Below, piece after piece: positions 7,797 to 14,244 of a stretch of DNA of 17,057 nt; the stretch's first letter is position 1; every line of letters starts with the position of its first letter. The stretch is from positions 1 through 17,057 of the forward strand of contig CAZTRE010000023.1 of the NCBI GenBank assembly GCA_964616405.1. The letters run 5' to 3'. Source of the DNA: JAEDES01 sp964616405. Lineage in GTDB: Bacteria > Bacillota_I > Bacilli_A > RF39 > UBA660. Both the position numbers and the translations under genes were made by a program. Under the pieces are notes generated by a model. That model did no database searches and was not told where the DNA came from. It saw only the letters and a list, made by a program, of their open reading frames with translations.

Positions 7797-9207
7797 ACTT
7801 TTTTATAAAATAATTAATGATATTTCAACCATAAGTTTTGTTGATGATCCACAAGAAACTGATCAAACAAAATTATGTATATCATCGCTTACAGATTTTA
7901 AAGAAAAACTAAAAGAAAGGGCATCCGTATTTCGGGATTTAATAAAAGCAGATATTCCAATAGATGACAAAAAAATTGCACGCCAACTTTTACAAAATAT
8001 ATTATTAGATTGTATTATAAAAAACGGAGTACCATTTTATCGATCAATAGATGTTCCTGTTTTTGAAAAGGAAGTTAACAAATCTTTCGATATACTTGCT
8101 TCCCATTATTATTCAGATGAAGATGCCTTTTTTGATTATTTATTAGATAACTCTAACAAGTCTAGAATAGAAATTTTACAATGGTTCAATGATAAAGAAA
8201 GATTTATTCTTTTTAATGACTTATTGGATGAACAATATCAAAACCTTATTATAAGTGCTCCACAACTTTTAGGTAATTTTCCTTCTGCTACAAAACAATT
8301 AGAAGAAAATATATTGACGATTGATTCTACTTTGTATAAAAAAAATTATCCTTATCCAAAATTATCGAAAGAGGAGCTTGATTTACTTACCAAAGAATTC
8401 TTTAGTTCTATCGATGAAACAGGGGAGTGGCTTAGAATATATGAATCTTACTGCAAGGATAGAATTATTTATCAAGATAGTAATTTAGATCCAAATAAGA
8501 CTTGGAGTGTCTTTCTTGATCACGATCAATATCAATTAATGGCCCCATTAAAAGGAGACATTTCTGATTTTATTAGGTTAATTCACGAAATAGCCCATTT
8601 GGTATCTATTGAAAAGGAAAGATTAACAGGAGTTTTTCATTATAGTATTGACGAATTTTCCTCGATTTTTTTAGAGCATAAGGCTATAGATTTTTTAAAT
8701 AATAAAGGCTATAACCAAGATGCGATAAATAATTTATATTTAGAAAGAGACTTTTATGCTTCAATGAATAGTAAAGATCTAATTGCACTATTCCAACTTT
8801 TAGAAGAGAAAAGAGACTGTCCATTTACATTAGAAGATGTTCAAAATAATTCTGCTATGATGAGGACAAGATTGTTAAATCAAGGGTTGAGCTATACCGA
8901 CAATATAGATTGTGTATTGCCACTTAGTGAAGACGACATTTCTTTCTGGTGTGATCAATTTAACTTTGCTTTTCTTAGAAATCCAGAGGTTATTTGCGAA
9001 GAGTATTCATATCTTTGTGGAACAGAGTTAGCCAAGTTAGCTATCCAAAGAGAAAAAACAAATCCAGAACTTCTTCCAAAATTATTATTAATGATCCCTA
9101 GTATAAATGGTGAAACATCAGACTCTATAATGACTAAACTTGACTTATACTCATCTAAAGAGGTGCCTGTTCAAAAAGTAAAAAAAGAAATAGGAAATAA
9201 AAAATAA
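7666..9207 (+). CDS. Putative M3-like zinc metallopeptidase, tandem copy 1
   Basis: This encodes 513 residues with a start at ATG after AGAAAGGG. There is no signal peptide or membrane segment, so it should be cytoplasmic. The metallopeptidase signature is GDISDFIRLIHEIAHLVS, with HEIAH at 307-311 giving two zinc-binding His and the catalytic Glu308. Nineteen residues after the second His comes DEFSSIFLEHKAIDFL. Glu330 and Glu337 are spaced as in the E-x-x-S-x-x-x-E block of M3 oligopeptidases (thimet oligopeptidase/PepF), where the first Glu is the third zinc ligand. Overall it is shorter than PepF (about 600) and I cannot place the N-terminal 290 residues. Residues 1-59 are identical to the neighbouring copy, residues 60-100 are very similar, and the rest has diverged. 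A peptide or protein substrate is likely but unknown. Confidence 0.72.
   Translation: MEKRVVSISLVSDTLKEKIIKIKFDDTTMEDAKKLIDGLLSQQELFYKIINDISTISFVDDPQETDQTKLCISSLTDFKEKLKERASVFRDLIKADIPIDDKKIARQLLQNILLDCIIKNGVPFYRSIDVPVFEKEVNKSFDILASHYYSDEDAFFDYLLDNSNKSRIEILQWFNDKERFILFNDLLDEQYQNLIISAPQLLGNFPSATKQLEENILTIDSTLYKKNYPYPKLSKEELDLLTKEFFSSIDETGEWLRIYESYCKDRIIYQDSNLDPNKTWSVFLDHDQYQLMAPLKGDISDFIRLIHEIAHLVSIEKERLTGVFHYSIDEFSSIFLEHKAIDFLNNKGYNQDAINNLYLERDFYASMNSKDLIALFQLLEEKRDCPFTLEDVQNNSAMMRTRLLNQGLSYTDNIDCVLPLSEDDISFWCDQFNFAFLRNPEVICEEYSYLCGTELAKLAIQREKTNPELLPKLLLMIPSINGETSDSIMTKLDLYSSKEVPVQKVKKEIGNKK
9167..9188 (+). repeat. 22-bp conserved 3'-end repeat, copy 1
   Basis: These 22 bases encode the shared C-terminal VQKVKK and are identical to 10812-10833 in the second gene. 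Together with the 5' repeat they bracket a diverged middle section. Confidence 0.8.
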
Positions 9208-9212
9208 TCTTC

Positions 9213-9247
9213 AGAACTGTTTTTCTTCAAATCAGTTCTTTCCTTTT
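9213..9247 (+). terminator. Rho-independent terminator after tandem copy 1
   Basis: AGAACTG (9213-9219) pairs with CAGTTCT (9233-9239). The stem can be extended by TTT/AAA around one bulged T, leaving the loop TTCTTC. A T-rich tract follows to 9247. Confidence 0.75.
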
Positions 9248-9249
9248 TA

Positions 9250-9278
9250 TTGACTTAAAATAAAGAAAAGAGTATAAT
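9250..9278 (+). promoter_or_regulatory. Promoter of the second tandem peptidase gene
   Basis: TTGACT (9250-9255) and TATAAT (9273-9278) are 17 bases apart. The -35 differs from that of copy 1 and is closer to consensus, so the two genes may be expressed at different levels despite identical leaders. Confidence 0.82.
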
Positions 9279-9438
9279 ATACACTACTTAAAAGAAAGGG
9301 ATACATTATGGAGAAAAGGGTAGTTTCTATTAGCCTTGTCAGTGACACTTTAAAAGAAAAAATCATTAAGATTAAGTTTGACGATACAACTATGGAAGAT
9401 GCCAAGAAATTAATTGATGGTCTTTTGTCACAACAAGA
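9272..9438 (+). repeat. Perfect 167-bp direct repeat, copy 2
   Basis: This is identical to 7630-7796, covering the -10 box, leader, SD and first 43 codons of the second peptidase gene. The direct orientation and 1642-bp period make the locus open to deletion or amplification by homologous recombination. Confidence 0.97.
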
Positions 9439-10852
9439 GCTTTTTTATAAAATAATCAATGATATTTCTACTATAAGTTTTGTTAGTGATCCCAAAGAAG
9501 CTGATCAAACAAAATTATGTATATCATCATTTGCTGATTTTAAAGAGAAGTTAAAAGACAGAGCTTCTATATTTCAGGATATAATAAAAACAGATGCCCC
9601 ACTAGATAGTGCAAACGAGAAAGCATATCTTTTAAAAGTTATATTAATGGATAACTATAAAAAAGCAGGAATAAATTTTGATCGGGTACTTGAGTATGGT
9701 ATACAAAAAGATGGTGCCCAAATTGTTTATAATATACTCGCATCGCATTATTGCCGTGATGGAGAAGAATTTCTTAGTTACTTATTAAAAGATCCCAAAT
9801 ATTCTAAACAAACTATTTTACAGTGGTTCAATAACCAAGAAAGATTTAATCTTTTAAATGTTTTATTAACAGAACAATATGATAAAATCAGTTTTTGGGA
9901 TACATATATTTTAAATAATCTCCCTGTTGTTTTAGAGCAATTTCAAAAAGATTTACTAACAATCAACATCGATGCATATCAAAATAATTATTCTTATCCC
10001 AAATTATCAAAAAGAAAATTACATTCTCTGGCAATGGAATTTTTTGACTCAATTGATGAAACCAAAGAGTTGGGTAAAAAATATCAAAAATATCATAGTG
10101 ATGAGACAATTGTTTATATTGATGGTAATAAAAATCCGTATTTTGAATGGGCGACCATAGGCAGCCAGGGAAATCGCCGAGTGATTGCCCCACTAAAAGG
10201 GGATATTACCGACTTATGGGGATTAGTTCACGAAGTTACTCATCTAATAACATTGGAAAAAGGTTCCTTATTAACCGATTCTAGTTTAGATGAATTTGCC
10301 CCTATATCATTTGAATATAAATTACTTAAATTCTTAAAAGCTAAGGGTTATGATGAAAAAGCTATTCATAATATTTATTTGAATAGGGAACAAACCACTT
10401 TGTCAAACATCAAATTTTTAATTCCAGTTCTTCACTTTTTCGGAGAACGAAAGAACCATCCAATTACGGCTGAAACAATTAAAGATAATTCTGTGTCATC
10501 TTTATCTAAACTTACTAATCAAGGAGTTAGTGACCTCACAAAATTTAAAGATATATACCCACTTGAAGAAGAGAACATTAATATCATGTGTGATCAATAT
10601 AATTTACGATTCCTTCAGTCTCCGGATATTGTCTATCGTAGTTCGCCATATCCTATTTGTAGAAATATGGCCCATAAAGCACTTGAACGTGATGAAAATG
10701 ATCCTACTTTCATGCCTAAACTATTAAAAGTAGTTTCTAATTTAAGAAATGAGAGTGTAGAATCAGTAATAGATAAGCTCGATCTGAACGTAGAAACATC
10801 AAAAAGTAAAGCTGTTCAAAAAGTAAAAAAAGACATGGAAGATAACAAATAA
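9308..10852 (+). CDS. Putative M3-like zinc metallopeptidase, tandem copy 2
   Basis: This encodes 514 residues and is a paralogue of the preceding gene in the same orientation. The zinc site is GDITDLWGLVHEVTHLIT, with HEVTH at 308-312, followed by SLDEFAPISFEYK carrying Glu329 and Glu336 in the same seven-residue spacing as copy 1. Every presumed zinc ligand and the catalytic Glu309 are kept, so both copies look capable of catalysis. The middle and C-terminal parts (from about residue 100) are much less similar to copy 1, except around the active site, the phrase YPKLSK, the CDQ(F/Y)N block and the VQKVKK tail. No secretion signal is present. Divergence next to a perfectly kept N-terminus suggests different substrates under the same control. 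The family assignment to M3-like peptidases rests on motifs only. Confidence 0.72.
   Translation: MEKRVVSISLVSDTLKEKIIKIKFDDTTMEDAKKLIDGLLSQQELFYKIINDISTISFVSDPKEADQTKLCISSFADFKEKLKDRASIFQDIIKTDAPLDSANEKAYLLKVILMDNYKKAGINFDRVLEYGIQKDGAQIVYNILASHYCRDGEEFLSYLLKDPKYSKQTILQWFNNQERFNLLNVLLTEQYDKISFWDTYILNNLPVVLEQFQKDLLTINIDAYQNNYSYPKLSKRKLHSLAMEFFDSIDETKELGKKYQKYHSDETIVYIDGNKNPYFEWATIGSQGNRRVIAPLKGDITDLWGLVHEVTHLITLEKGSLLTDSSLDEFAPISFEYKLLKFLKAKGYDEKAIHNIYLNREQTTLSNIKFLIPVLHFFGERKNHPITAETIKDNSVSSLSKLTNQGVSDLTKFKDIYPLEEENINIMCDQYNLRFLQSPDIVYRSSPYPICRNMAHKALERDENDPTFMPKLLKVVSNLRNESVESVIDKLDLNVETSKSKAVQKVKKDMEDNK
10812..10833 (+). repeat. 22-bp conserved 3'-end repeat, copy 2
   Basis: This is identical to 9167-9188 and encodes the shared VQKVKK near the C-terminus of both tandem peptidases. 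Confidence 0.8.
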
Positions 10853-10868
10853 TCTTCTGTGTCTTTTT
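10832..10868. terminator. Bidirectional terminator between peptidase copy 2 and def
   Basis: A 12-bp stem (GACATGGAAGAT at 10832-10843 with ATCTTCTGTGTC at 10852-10863) contains two wobble pairs and has an 8-nt loop. T5 follows on the plus strand, and A7 precedes the stem, giving T7 on the minus strand. The hairpin can therefore stop both convergent genes. The plus-strand stop codon TAA (10850-10852) lies at the loop edge. Confidence 0.8.
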
Positions 10869-10884
10869 ATATAACATAATAAAT

Positions 10885-11433
10885 TTAAATAGCTCTCATA
10901 TTATTTTGATTTTTGAAAGGATTTTTTGGATCGATATGATCTGTAAATAAAATTCCATTTAAGTGGTCTAATTCATGCTGAAAGGCAATGGCTAACTCTT
11001 CACGCGCTCTAACATTAATCTTTTTTCCATCCATATCGTAAGCTTCCATTGTAACTCTTGCATATCTTGGAATAATTCCATCCACTGGACGATTAACACT
11101 TAAACATCCTTCGCCTTGATCAACATAAATTTTTTCAATCGAGTTACTAATTATCTTTGGATTTATTAATACATAAGTTTCAAATTCGCCTTCATCATAT
11201 TCATGAACAACAACAAAGTATCTTTTAGGAATACCAAGTTGAATAGCAGCAAGCCCCATACCAGGTCTTAAATCATATTTTTTAGCTAACTCATCAATTT
11301 GACTATTACGCAAAAATTCAATCATTTTTTCAATAGTTTCTTTATCATCTTTAGATAGAGGAAATGAAACATCTTTACTTACTTGTCTTAGGCGTTTATC
11401 CTTTTCATCTAAAATATCTTTCATTTTAATCAC
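10885..11433 (-). CDS. def: Peptide deformylase (type 2)
   Basis: This encodes 182 residues. The enzyme removes the N-formyl group from the initiator Met of new proteins. All three metal-site motifs are intact: GMGLAAIQLG at 58-67, EGCLS with Cys110, and QHELDH with His153, Glu154 and His157. The family uses Cys and the two His to bind Fe or Zn, and Glu is the catalytic base. The length and the long N-terminal helix before motif 1 fit the Gram-positive type 2 group. The start is GTG at 11433, five bases after AGGTGG; an ATG three codons later and an upstream GTG inside the SD are less well placed. It is convergent with the peptidase pair, shares their terminator, and is transcribed alone from an extended -10 promoter. 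Confidence 0.95.
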   Translation of the reverse strand: MIKMKDILDEKDKRLRQVSKDVSFPLSKDDKETIEKMIEFLRNSQIDELAKKYDLRPGMGLAAIQLGIPKRYFVVVHEYDEGEFETYVLINPKIISNSIEKIYVDQGEGCLSVNRPVDGIIPRYARVTMEAYDMDGKKINVRAREELAIAFQHELDHLNGILFTDHIDPKNPFKNQNNMRAI

Positions 11434-11457
11434 TATTACCACCTCGTCACGCCTATA

Positions 11458-11486
11458 ATTCTATCACAAATATTAAAAAAGAGCAA
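11458..11486 (-). promoter_or_regulatory. Promoter of def
   Basis: On the minus strand TTGCTC (11486-11481) and TAGAAT (11463-11458) are 17 bases apart, with TG one base upstream of the -10 (extended -10). It lies just downstream of the terminator of the YjcZ-like gene. Confidence 0.7.
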
Positions 11487-11491
11487 AATAA

Positions 11492-11515
11492 AACGTATAA
11501 GTTTCCTTATACGTT
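11492..11515 (-). terminator. Rho-independent terminator of the YjcZ-like gene
   Basis: On the minus strand a perfect 10-bp stem AACGTATAAG/CTTATACGTT closes a GAAA tetraloop and is followed by TTATTTT. It begins 14 bases after the stop codon of the small gene and separates it from def. Confidence 0.88.
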
Positions 11516-11528
11516 ATAAATGAATTTA

Positions 11529-11690
11529 TTAATTACTGAAACGACAACCAAGTACGATTACTAAAAGAATGAATAAAACTAAAACAATAGCATAAGCTGA
11601 GTTGTTTCCACCACTATTACAGCTGTAATAGCAAGGAGTTTGATAGTTTTGTTGGCATCCGCAACTAGAGCCTCCACCGTAATAATACAT
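11529..11690 (-). CDS. Cys-rich YjcZ-like tiny membrane protein
   Basis: This encodes 53 residues with ATG at 11690 after a consensus AGGAGG. It opens MYYYGGGSSCGCQQNYQTP, continues with CYYSCNSGGNNS, and ends in one hydrophobic segment AYAIVLVLFILLVIVLGC followed by RFSN. The Gly/Tyr-rich head plus a FALIVVLFILLIIVG-type helix is the hallmark of the YjcZ family of tiny transmembrane proteins found in spore-forming Bacilli, several of which are linked to sporulation. The four Cys in the head (10, 12, 20, 24) are unusual for that family as I know it and could form disulfides or bind metal. It has its own promoter and terminator and is divergent from ftsW. Its role here is unknown; it hints at a sporulating relative or ancestor. 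Confidence 0.85.
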   Translation of the reverse strand: MYYYGGGSSCGCQQNYQTPCYYSCNSGGNNSAYAIVLVLFILLVIVLGCRFSN

Positions 11691-11707
11691 AATAAATCCT
11701 CCTTTAC

Positions 11708-11736
11708 ATTATCTACTATAAAATATGTAAAATCAA
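11708..11736 (-). promoter_or_regulatory. Predicted promoter of the YjcZ-like gene
   Basis: On the minus strand TTGATT (11736-11731) and GATAAT (11713-11708) are 17 bases apart. An overlapping TATAGT (11720-11715) is an alternative -10. Either would give a leader of about 10-20 bases ahead of AGGAGG. It resembles sigma-A rather than a sporulation sigma site, judged only by eye. Confidence 0.45.
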
Positions 11737-11816
11737 AAAATTTGTTCATGTTATGCAAATTTAAAAATAAAAATTATAAATTATATGATATATTTATAGT
11801 AGAAGGGAGAATAGTT

Positions 11817-12977
11817 ATGAAGAAAATAATGAAATATATTGATAAACCTTTATTAATAGTCACTGTTTTATTATTTGCGATAGGACTTATCATGGTTTTT
11901 TCAGCTTCTAATGTTACAGCCTACATGGCTCATGTTGTTAGTCCATATTATTATTTTATCAAACAAGGTATTTTCCTAATTGGTGGAATCATTATAGCTT
12001 TTATCATAATCCGTTTCTCCGAAAAAGCCTATGGTAAACTTTCTAAAGCTTTACTATTATTTATAATTATAGCTCTAGTGGGTCTCCCATTTTTTGGTGT
12101 TGAAATTAATAATGCCAAGAGCTGGTATGATTTAAAATTTATGTCATTTCAACCTAGTGAGTTTGCTAAAGTTATTACTATTGTTTGGATGGCAACTTAT
12201 TACGAAAAAAATAAAAAGAATTTAGATAAAATAGGAACTTGCTTAATACCTTTAGGTATAGCTTTCTTAATAGCTTATTTGATTTTTCAACAACCTGATT
12301 TAGGAACAACAATTATTTATTGCGCAATAGTAGCTAGTATTTTCTTCGTTGCCCCTATAAAAAAAGAAATAAAAAACAAAATATTTTTAAGTATTGGCGG
12401 TCTTGTAGTTTTAGGAGCCTTTGTTCTTTTTGGAACTAATAAAACACTTCTTCTAGATCGACAGTTAGAACGTATTACAGATTTTCGTAACCCATGTGAT
12501 AAATTATTATCATCTGGTAACCAAGTATGTAATACCTATATAGCCATTAATAATGGTGGACTTACTGGCGAAGGATTAGGAAATTCTACCCAAAAATATT
12601 TATATTTACCGGAGCCATATACTGACTTTATCTTTGCCATAATAGTAGAAGAGTTAGGTTTAATAGTTGGCTTATTAATAATTTTTGCTTATATTTTTGT
12701 TTTATATAGAATCTTAGTTATCGGTAGAAAAAGTTTTACTGATAAGGGGGCAATGATTTGTTTCGGGATCGCATTCTATATCTTCTTACATATAGCTATA
12801 AACCTATTAGGGCTATTTGGTTTAATACCAATGACTGGAGTACCGCTACCATTTATGAGTTATGGAGGAAGTTACACAATTTGTTTAATTGCCGCTTTGA
12901 CAATTGTTCAGCGTATTAGTGTTGAAAATGGCTTAAATAAAGAAAAAGTTGAACAAAAAATTCGTGCCAAAAAATAA
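11817..12977 (+). CDS. ftsW: SEDS peptidoglycan glycosyltransferase, FtsW/RodA family (FtsW-like)
   Basis: This encodes 386 residues with a start at ATG 11817 after AAGGGAGA. An open frame reaching back to 11640 only shadows the opposite-strand YjcZ-like gene. SEDS proteins are multi-pass membrane enzymes that polymerise lipid II into glycan strands with a partner class B PBP. Family marks: LIMVFSASNVTAY in TM1, MSFQPSEFAKV at about 109-119, QQPDLGTT, NNGGLTGEGLGNSTQKYLYL, PEPYTDFIFAIIVEELG with the essential Asp at 270, and PMTGVPLPFMSYGGS near 340-352. The PE-x-x-TDFIFA form and the absence of a PBP2 partner favour FtsW, but RodA cannot be excluded. Two Cys (227 and 238) sit in the large outer loop where a disulfide is possible. 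It is transcribed alone, closed by a terminator. Confidence 0.93.
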   Translation: MKKIMKYIDKPLLIVTVLLFAIGLIMVFSASNVTAYMAHVVSPYYYFIKQGIFLIGGIIIAFIIIRFSEKAYGKLSKALLLFIIIALVGLPFFGVEINNAKSWYDLKFMSFQPSEFAKVITIVWMATYYEKNKKNLDKIGTCLIPLGIAFLIAYLIFQQPDLGTTIIYCAIVASIFFVAPIKKEIKNKIFLSIGGLVVLGAFVLFGTNKTLLLDRQLERITDFRNPCDKLLSSGNQVCNTYIAINNGGLTGEGLGNSTQKYLYLPEPYTDFIFAIIVEELGLIVGLLIIFAYIFVLYRILVIGRKSFTDKGAMICFGIAFYIFLHIAINLLGLFGLIPMTGVPLPFMSYGGSYTICLIAALTIVQRISVENGLNKEKVEQKIRAKK

Positions 12978-12981
12978 AGAG

Positions 12982-13008
12982 AAGGTAAAATTATTTGCCT
13001 TTTTTTTT
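12982..13008 (+). terminator. Rho-independent terminator after ftsW
   Basis: AAGGTAAA (12982-12989) pairs with TTTGCCTT (12994-13001) with one T-G wobble. The loop is ATTA and a run of T continues to 13008. Confidence 0.85.
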
Positions 13009-13023
13009 GCTCTGTGCTAGTAT
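12995..13023 (+). promoter_or_regulatory. Possible extended -10 promoter of the DHH gene, inside the terminator
   Basis: TTGCCT (12995-13000) lies in the 3' arm of the ftsW terminator. Seventeen bases on is TAGTAT (13018-13023) preceded by TGC, an extended -10. Transcription would start near 13030, about 24 bases before the start codon. A second -35-like TTGCTC at 13007 has no good -10 partner. Confidence 0.45.
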
Positions 13024-13053
13024 ATAGATATTTAATGAAAAGAGGTAATTGTT

Positions 13054-14178
13054 ATGAGCAAGCCGTTAACAAATATAAAGGATGTCCTAAGTATTATCTT
13101 TTCAACCGCAAAGAAAATTTTTATTATTGGTCATAATAATGCTGATTTAGATTATTTAGCTTCAGCCATTGGACTTCAATCACTATGTACATCTTATGGC
13201 AAAGAAGCATACATCATATTAGATGAGTCTGCAGAAACAATTGAGCCAGTTGTAAAAAGAGTCCGCGATGACAATATCAGTACACACAATATTATAGATA
13301 TGAATACCTATTATAAATTAAAAGATGAAAACTCATCGTTAATTGTTACCGACACTAATAAAACTGAATTAGTTGCTGTAAGAGATGATCTGGATGATTT
13401 TCAAGATATAATAATAATTGATCATCATGCGCCAGGTCCAACAACAATTAACAATGCCTATCAATATATACCGCTTATCACAGATTCAGATAAAAAACAA
13501 AAAGCAAAAGTTTCTTCTGCTTCTGAAATAGTAGCTCAATTATTACTAGCGGCTAAAGTCAATTGCCCTAAAGATGTTTACACATATTTATATAGCGGTA
13601 TTTATATGGACACTAATCGTTTTGATAAAAATGTTGGGGACAAAACTCATGAAATAATTCATATATTATGTTCTAAAGGAGCTGATACAATGGCTGCAAG
13701 TGAATTATTAGTATCAGATTTCAATGAAGACAAAATAATTTATAATTTAATAATTAATAATACAATTTTAAAAGCTTATGAATATGATGCAATGAATAAT
13801 TATACAATTGCATTTACGTTAAATAGAGAAAATCCAGAAACAATTTATCGCAGAGAGTCACTTGCTAAAGCAGCTGATAAACTCCTAAAATATAAAATTG
13901 ATGCCTCGTTTGCCATGGGTAAAATTGATCCTGAGACACTTTCGATTAGTGCTAGAAGTAAAGGCAAAATTGACGTAGGGAAAATTATGGAATATGTTGG
14001 TGGTGGAGGAAATTCTCAAAATGCTGCTTCACAAATTAAAGGACTCCCTCTAACAACATTAGAAGATCTAATCTTTACAGCTATTGAAAGAGGAGTAAAG
14101 GTGGATGGTGAAGTACAATCTCCAAAAGACAGCTCTATTATTTCGAGCCCATCCCAGTATGTTAAAAAAAACTCTTAA
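13054..14178 (+). CDS. Stand-alone DHH/DHHA1 phosphodiesterase (GdpP/NrnA-like)
   Basis: This encodes 374 residues with ATG after AGAGG. The DHH domain has all the manganese-binding and catalytic signatures: GHNNADLDYLASAIG (His27, Asp31, Asp33), VTDTN (Asp100), IDHH (123-125), SSASEIVAQLL and YMDTNRF (Asp186). The DHHA1 domain follows with SARSKGKIDVGKIMEYVGGGGN. The SARS-x-G-x-x-(N/D)VG-x-IME-x-x-GGGG wording resembles the C-terminal half of GdpP, which hydrolyses cyclic di-AMP, but the membrane, PAS and GGDEF-like parts of GdpP are absent, as in DhhP/Pde2 and NrnA. The usual GGGGH motif reads GGGGN (Asn320). Likely substrates are c-di-AMP, pApA or short oligoribonucleotides; the sequence alone does not decide. 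It is soluble, with its own terminator, and lies just before comEA. Confidence 0.82.
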   Translation: MSKPLTNIKDVLSIIFSTAKKIFIIGHNNADLDYLASAIGLQSLCTSYGKEAYIILDESAETIEPVVKRVRDDNISTHNIIDMNTYYKLKDENSSLIVTDTNKTELVAVRDDLDDFQDIIIIDHHAPGPTTINNAYQYIPLITDSDKKQKAKVSSASEIVAQLLLAAKVNCPKDVYTYLYSGIYMDTNRFDKNVGDKTHEIIHILCSKGADTMAASELLVSDFNEDKIIYNLIINNTILKAYEYDAMNNYTIAFTLNRENPETIYRRESLAKAADKLLKYKIDASFAMGKIDPETLSISARSKGKIDVGKIMEYVGGGGNSQNAASQIKGLPLTTLEDLIFTAIERGVKVDGEVQSPKDSSIISSPSQYVKKNS

Positions 14179-14185
14179 AATTATA

Positions 14186-14212
14186 AGAAAAGTCAAGGAC
14201 TTTTCTTTTTTT
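14186..14212 (+). terminator. Rho-independent terminator after the DHH gene
   Basis: AGAAAAGTC (14186-14194) pairs perfectly with GACTTTTCT (14198-14206), extendable by one A-T pair. The loop is AAG and the T-run reaches 14212. Only about 17 bases separate it from the comEA ribosome binding site. Confidence 0.88.
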
Positions 14213-14229
14213 ATCGAATAATAATAGTG

Positions 14230-14244
14230 GGAGGTGATCAAATA
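14230..14244 (+). promoter_or_regulatory. Very long Shine-Dalgarno site deciding an AUA start for comEA
   Basis: GGAGGTGATC (14230-14239) is the full complement of the usual 3' end of Bacilli 16S rRNA. Seven bases after GGAGG comes ATA (14242-14244), in frame with comEA. No ATG, GTG or TTG is at a usable distance downstream, and GTG 14227 lies before this site. Confidence 0.65.

Noticed and set aside
7630..9438. The 167-bp direct repeats as ends of an insertion sequence or transposon.
   Set aside because: No transposase or recombinase, no terminal inverted repeats, and each copy is in register with the promoter and reading frame of a complete paralogous gene.
9963..10193. Overlapping open frames on both strands inside the second peptidase gene (also 9972-10160 and 10530-10727).
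   Set aside because: They are shadows of a gene with a full family motif in another frame, with no SD sites or sensible protein features.
11443..11528. A possible small RNA between def and the YjcZ-like gene.
   Set aside because: The structure here is fully explained by the terminator of the YjcZ-like gene and the def promoter.
11640..11816. Upstream extension of the ftsW frame by 59 codons.
   Set aside because: It runs antisense over the well-supported YjcZ-like gene, has no SD at its GTG/TTG-type start, and the SEDS family begins at the ATG at 11817 behind a good SD.
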